From Rhizobiaceae bacterium (lineage in GTDB: Bacteria > Pseudomonadota > Alphaproteobacteria > Rhizobiales > Rhizobiaceae): a stretch of 5,659 nucleotides of DNA. Within the stretch, counting starts at the first letter, position 1. Every line of letters starts with the position of its first letter. Under the pieces are notes generated by a model. The model ran no database searches, was not told the origin of the DNA, and saw nothing but the letters and a program-made list of their open reading frames with translations. The translations under genes were made by a program, and so were the position numbers. Location of the stretch: contig JAESSK010000026.1 of NCBI GenBank assembly GCA_016764155.1, forward strand, positions 4,339-9,997, written 5' to 3'. Shown here piece after piece: positions 5,495 through 5,659 of the stretch.

Positions 5495-5659
5495 ATGAAC
5501 CATCACGTAAAACTCACCGCTGAAGACATCCGTCAGGCACGCTTAGACAATCCCAAAAAACGCGAGCGCGAACTGGCACGCGAGCTTGGTATTTCGGAGG
5601 CTGAATTCGTTGCCGCATGGTGTGGCGTTACGGTGATCAGAGTTTCCCCTGATCTCCCA
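5495..5659 (+). CDS. hmuS: HmuS/HemS heme-handling protein, N-terminal fragment
   Basis: These are the first 55 codons of a cytoplasmic HmuS/HemS/ChuS-type hemin-degrading or heme-trafficking protein, which takes heme after import. Family members are usually around 340-360 residues, so most of the gene lies beyond the right edge. The visible part has the typical family N-terminus: LTAEDIRQARLDNPKKRERELARELGISEAEFVAA, i.e. a helix with IRxAR...NPKxR, then DLA-type and LGISEAE motifs. The start at 5495 is 8 nt after hmuP, with a weak AGG at 5485-5487 that overlaps the hmuP stop codon, so translation may be coupled. The heme-binding histidine is not in the visible portion. The family call is confident despite the truncation. 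Confidence 0.92.
   Translation, partial: MNHHVKLTAEDIRQARLDNPKKRERELARELGISEAEFVAAWCGVTVIRVSPDLP

Noticed and set aside
5640..5656. Short inverted repeat GATCAG...CTGATC near the right edge
   Set aside because: Six-base arms inside the hmuS coding sequence are at chance level and lack a terminator-like tail.

Overview
The window is a heme (hemin) acquisition locus of an alphaproteobacterium, most like those of the Hyphomicrobiales (Rhizobiales). The base composition is moderate and not strongly GC-rich, which would fit a marine or host-associated low-GC member, but I cannot name the genus from the sequence. The HmuP-type HemP protein, the HmuS start and the receptor-plus-private-TonB-system layout are what point to this group.

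Left and centre (1-5030, all minus strand): a tightly packed six-gene operon. In transcription order it holds the TonB-dependent heme receptor (5030-2880), a small secreted four-cysteine protein of unknown function (2878-2441), ExbB (2432-1740), a first ExbD (1750-1370), a second ExbD (1366-968) and TonB (971 to the left edge, C-terminal domain cut off). Neighbouring genes overlap or lie within 8 nt of each other, so they are surely co-transcribed. The receptor would bind heme at the outer membrane. ExbB, ExbD and TonB would transmit the proton-motive force from the inner membrane to it.

Centre-right (5031-5252): a 222-bp divergent regulatory region. It contains a 20-bp imperfect palindrome (GTTAAA-N8-TTTAAC) that could supply back-to-back -35 elements. 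Two short motifs, CCAGCCAGC and AAGCAAGC, occur in the untranslated leaders of both divergent genes.

Right (5253-5659, plus strand): hmuP/hemP, a small regulator of heme uptake genes, followed by the first 55 codons of hmuS, the cytoplasmic heme-handling/degrading protein. An hmuTUV ABC transporter would be expected further right, outside the window.

The most unusual points are: (i) tandem ExbD genes in which the essential transmembrane aspartate is kept in one (D20) and replaced by asparagine in the other (N20); (ii) a 19-bp-stem hairpin with a GAAA loop and a following U-run inside the coding sequence of the unknown gene, placed to lower expression of the energy-transducing genes relative to the receptor; (iii) the leader motifs shared by the receptor and hmuP; and (iv) the unknown four-cysteine secreted protein fixed between receptor and ExbB.
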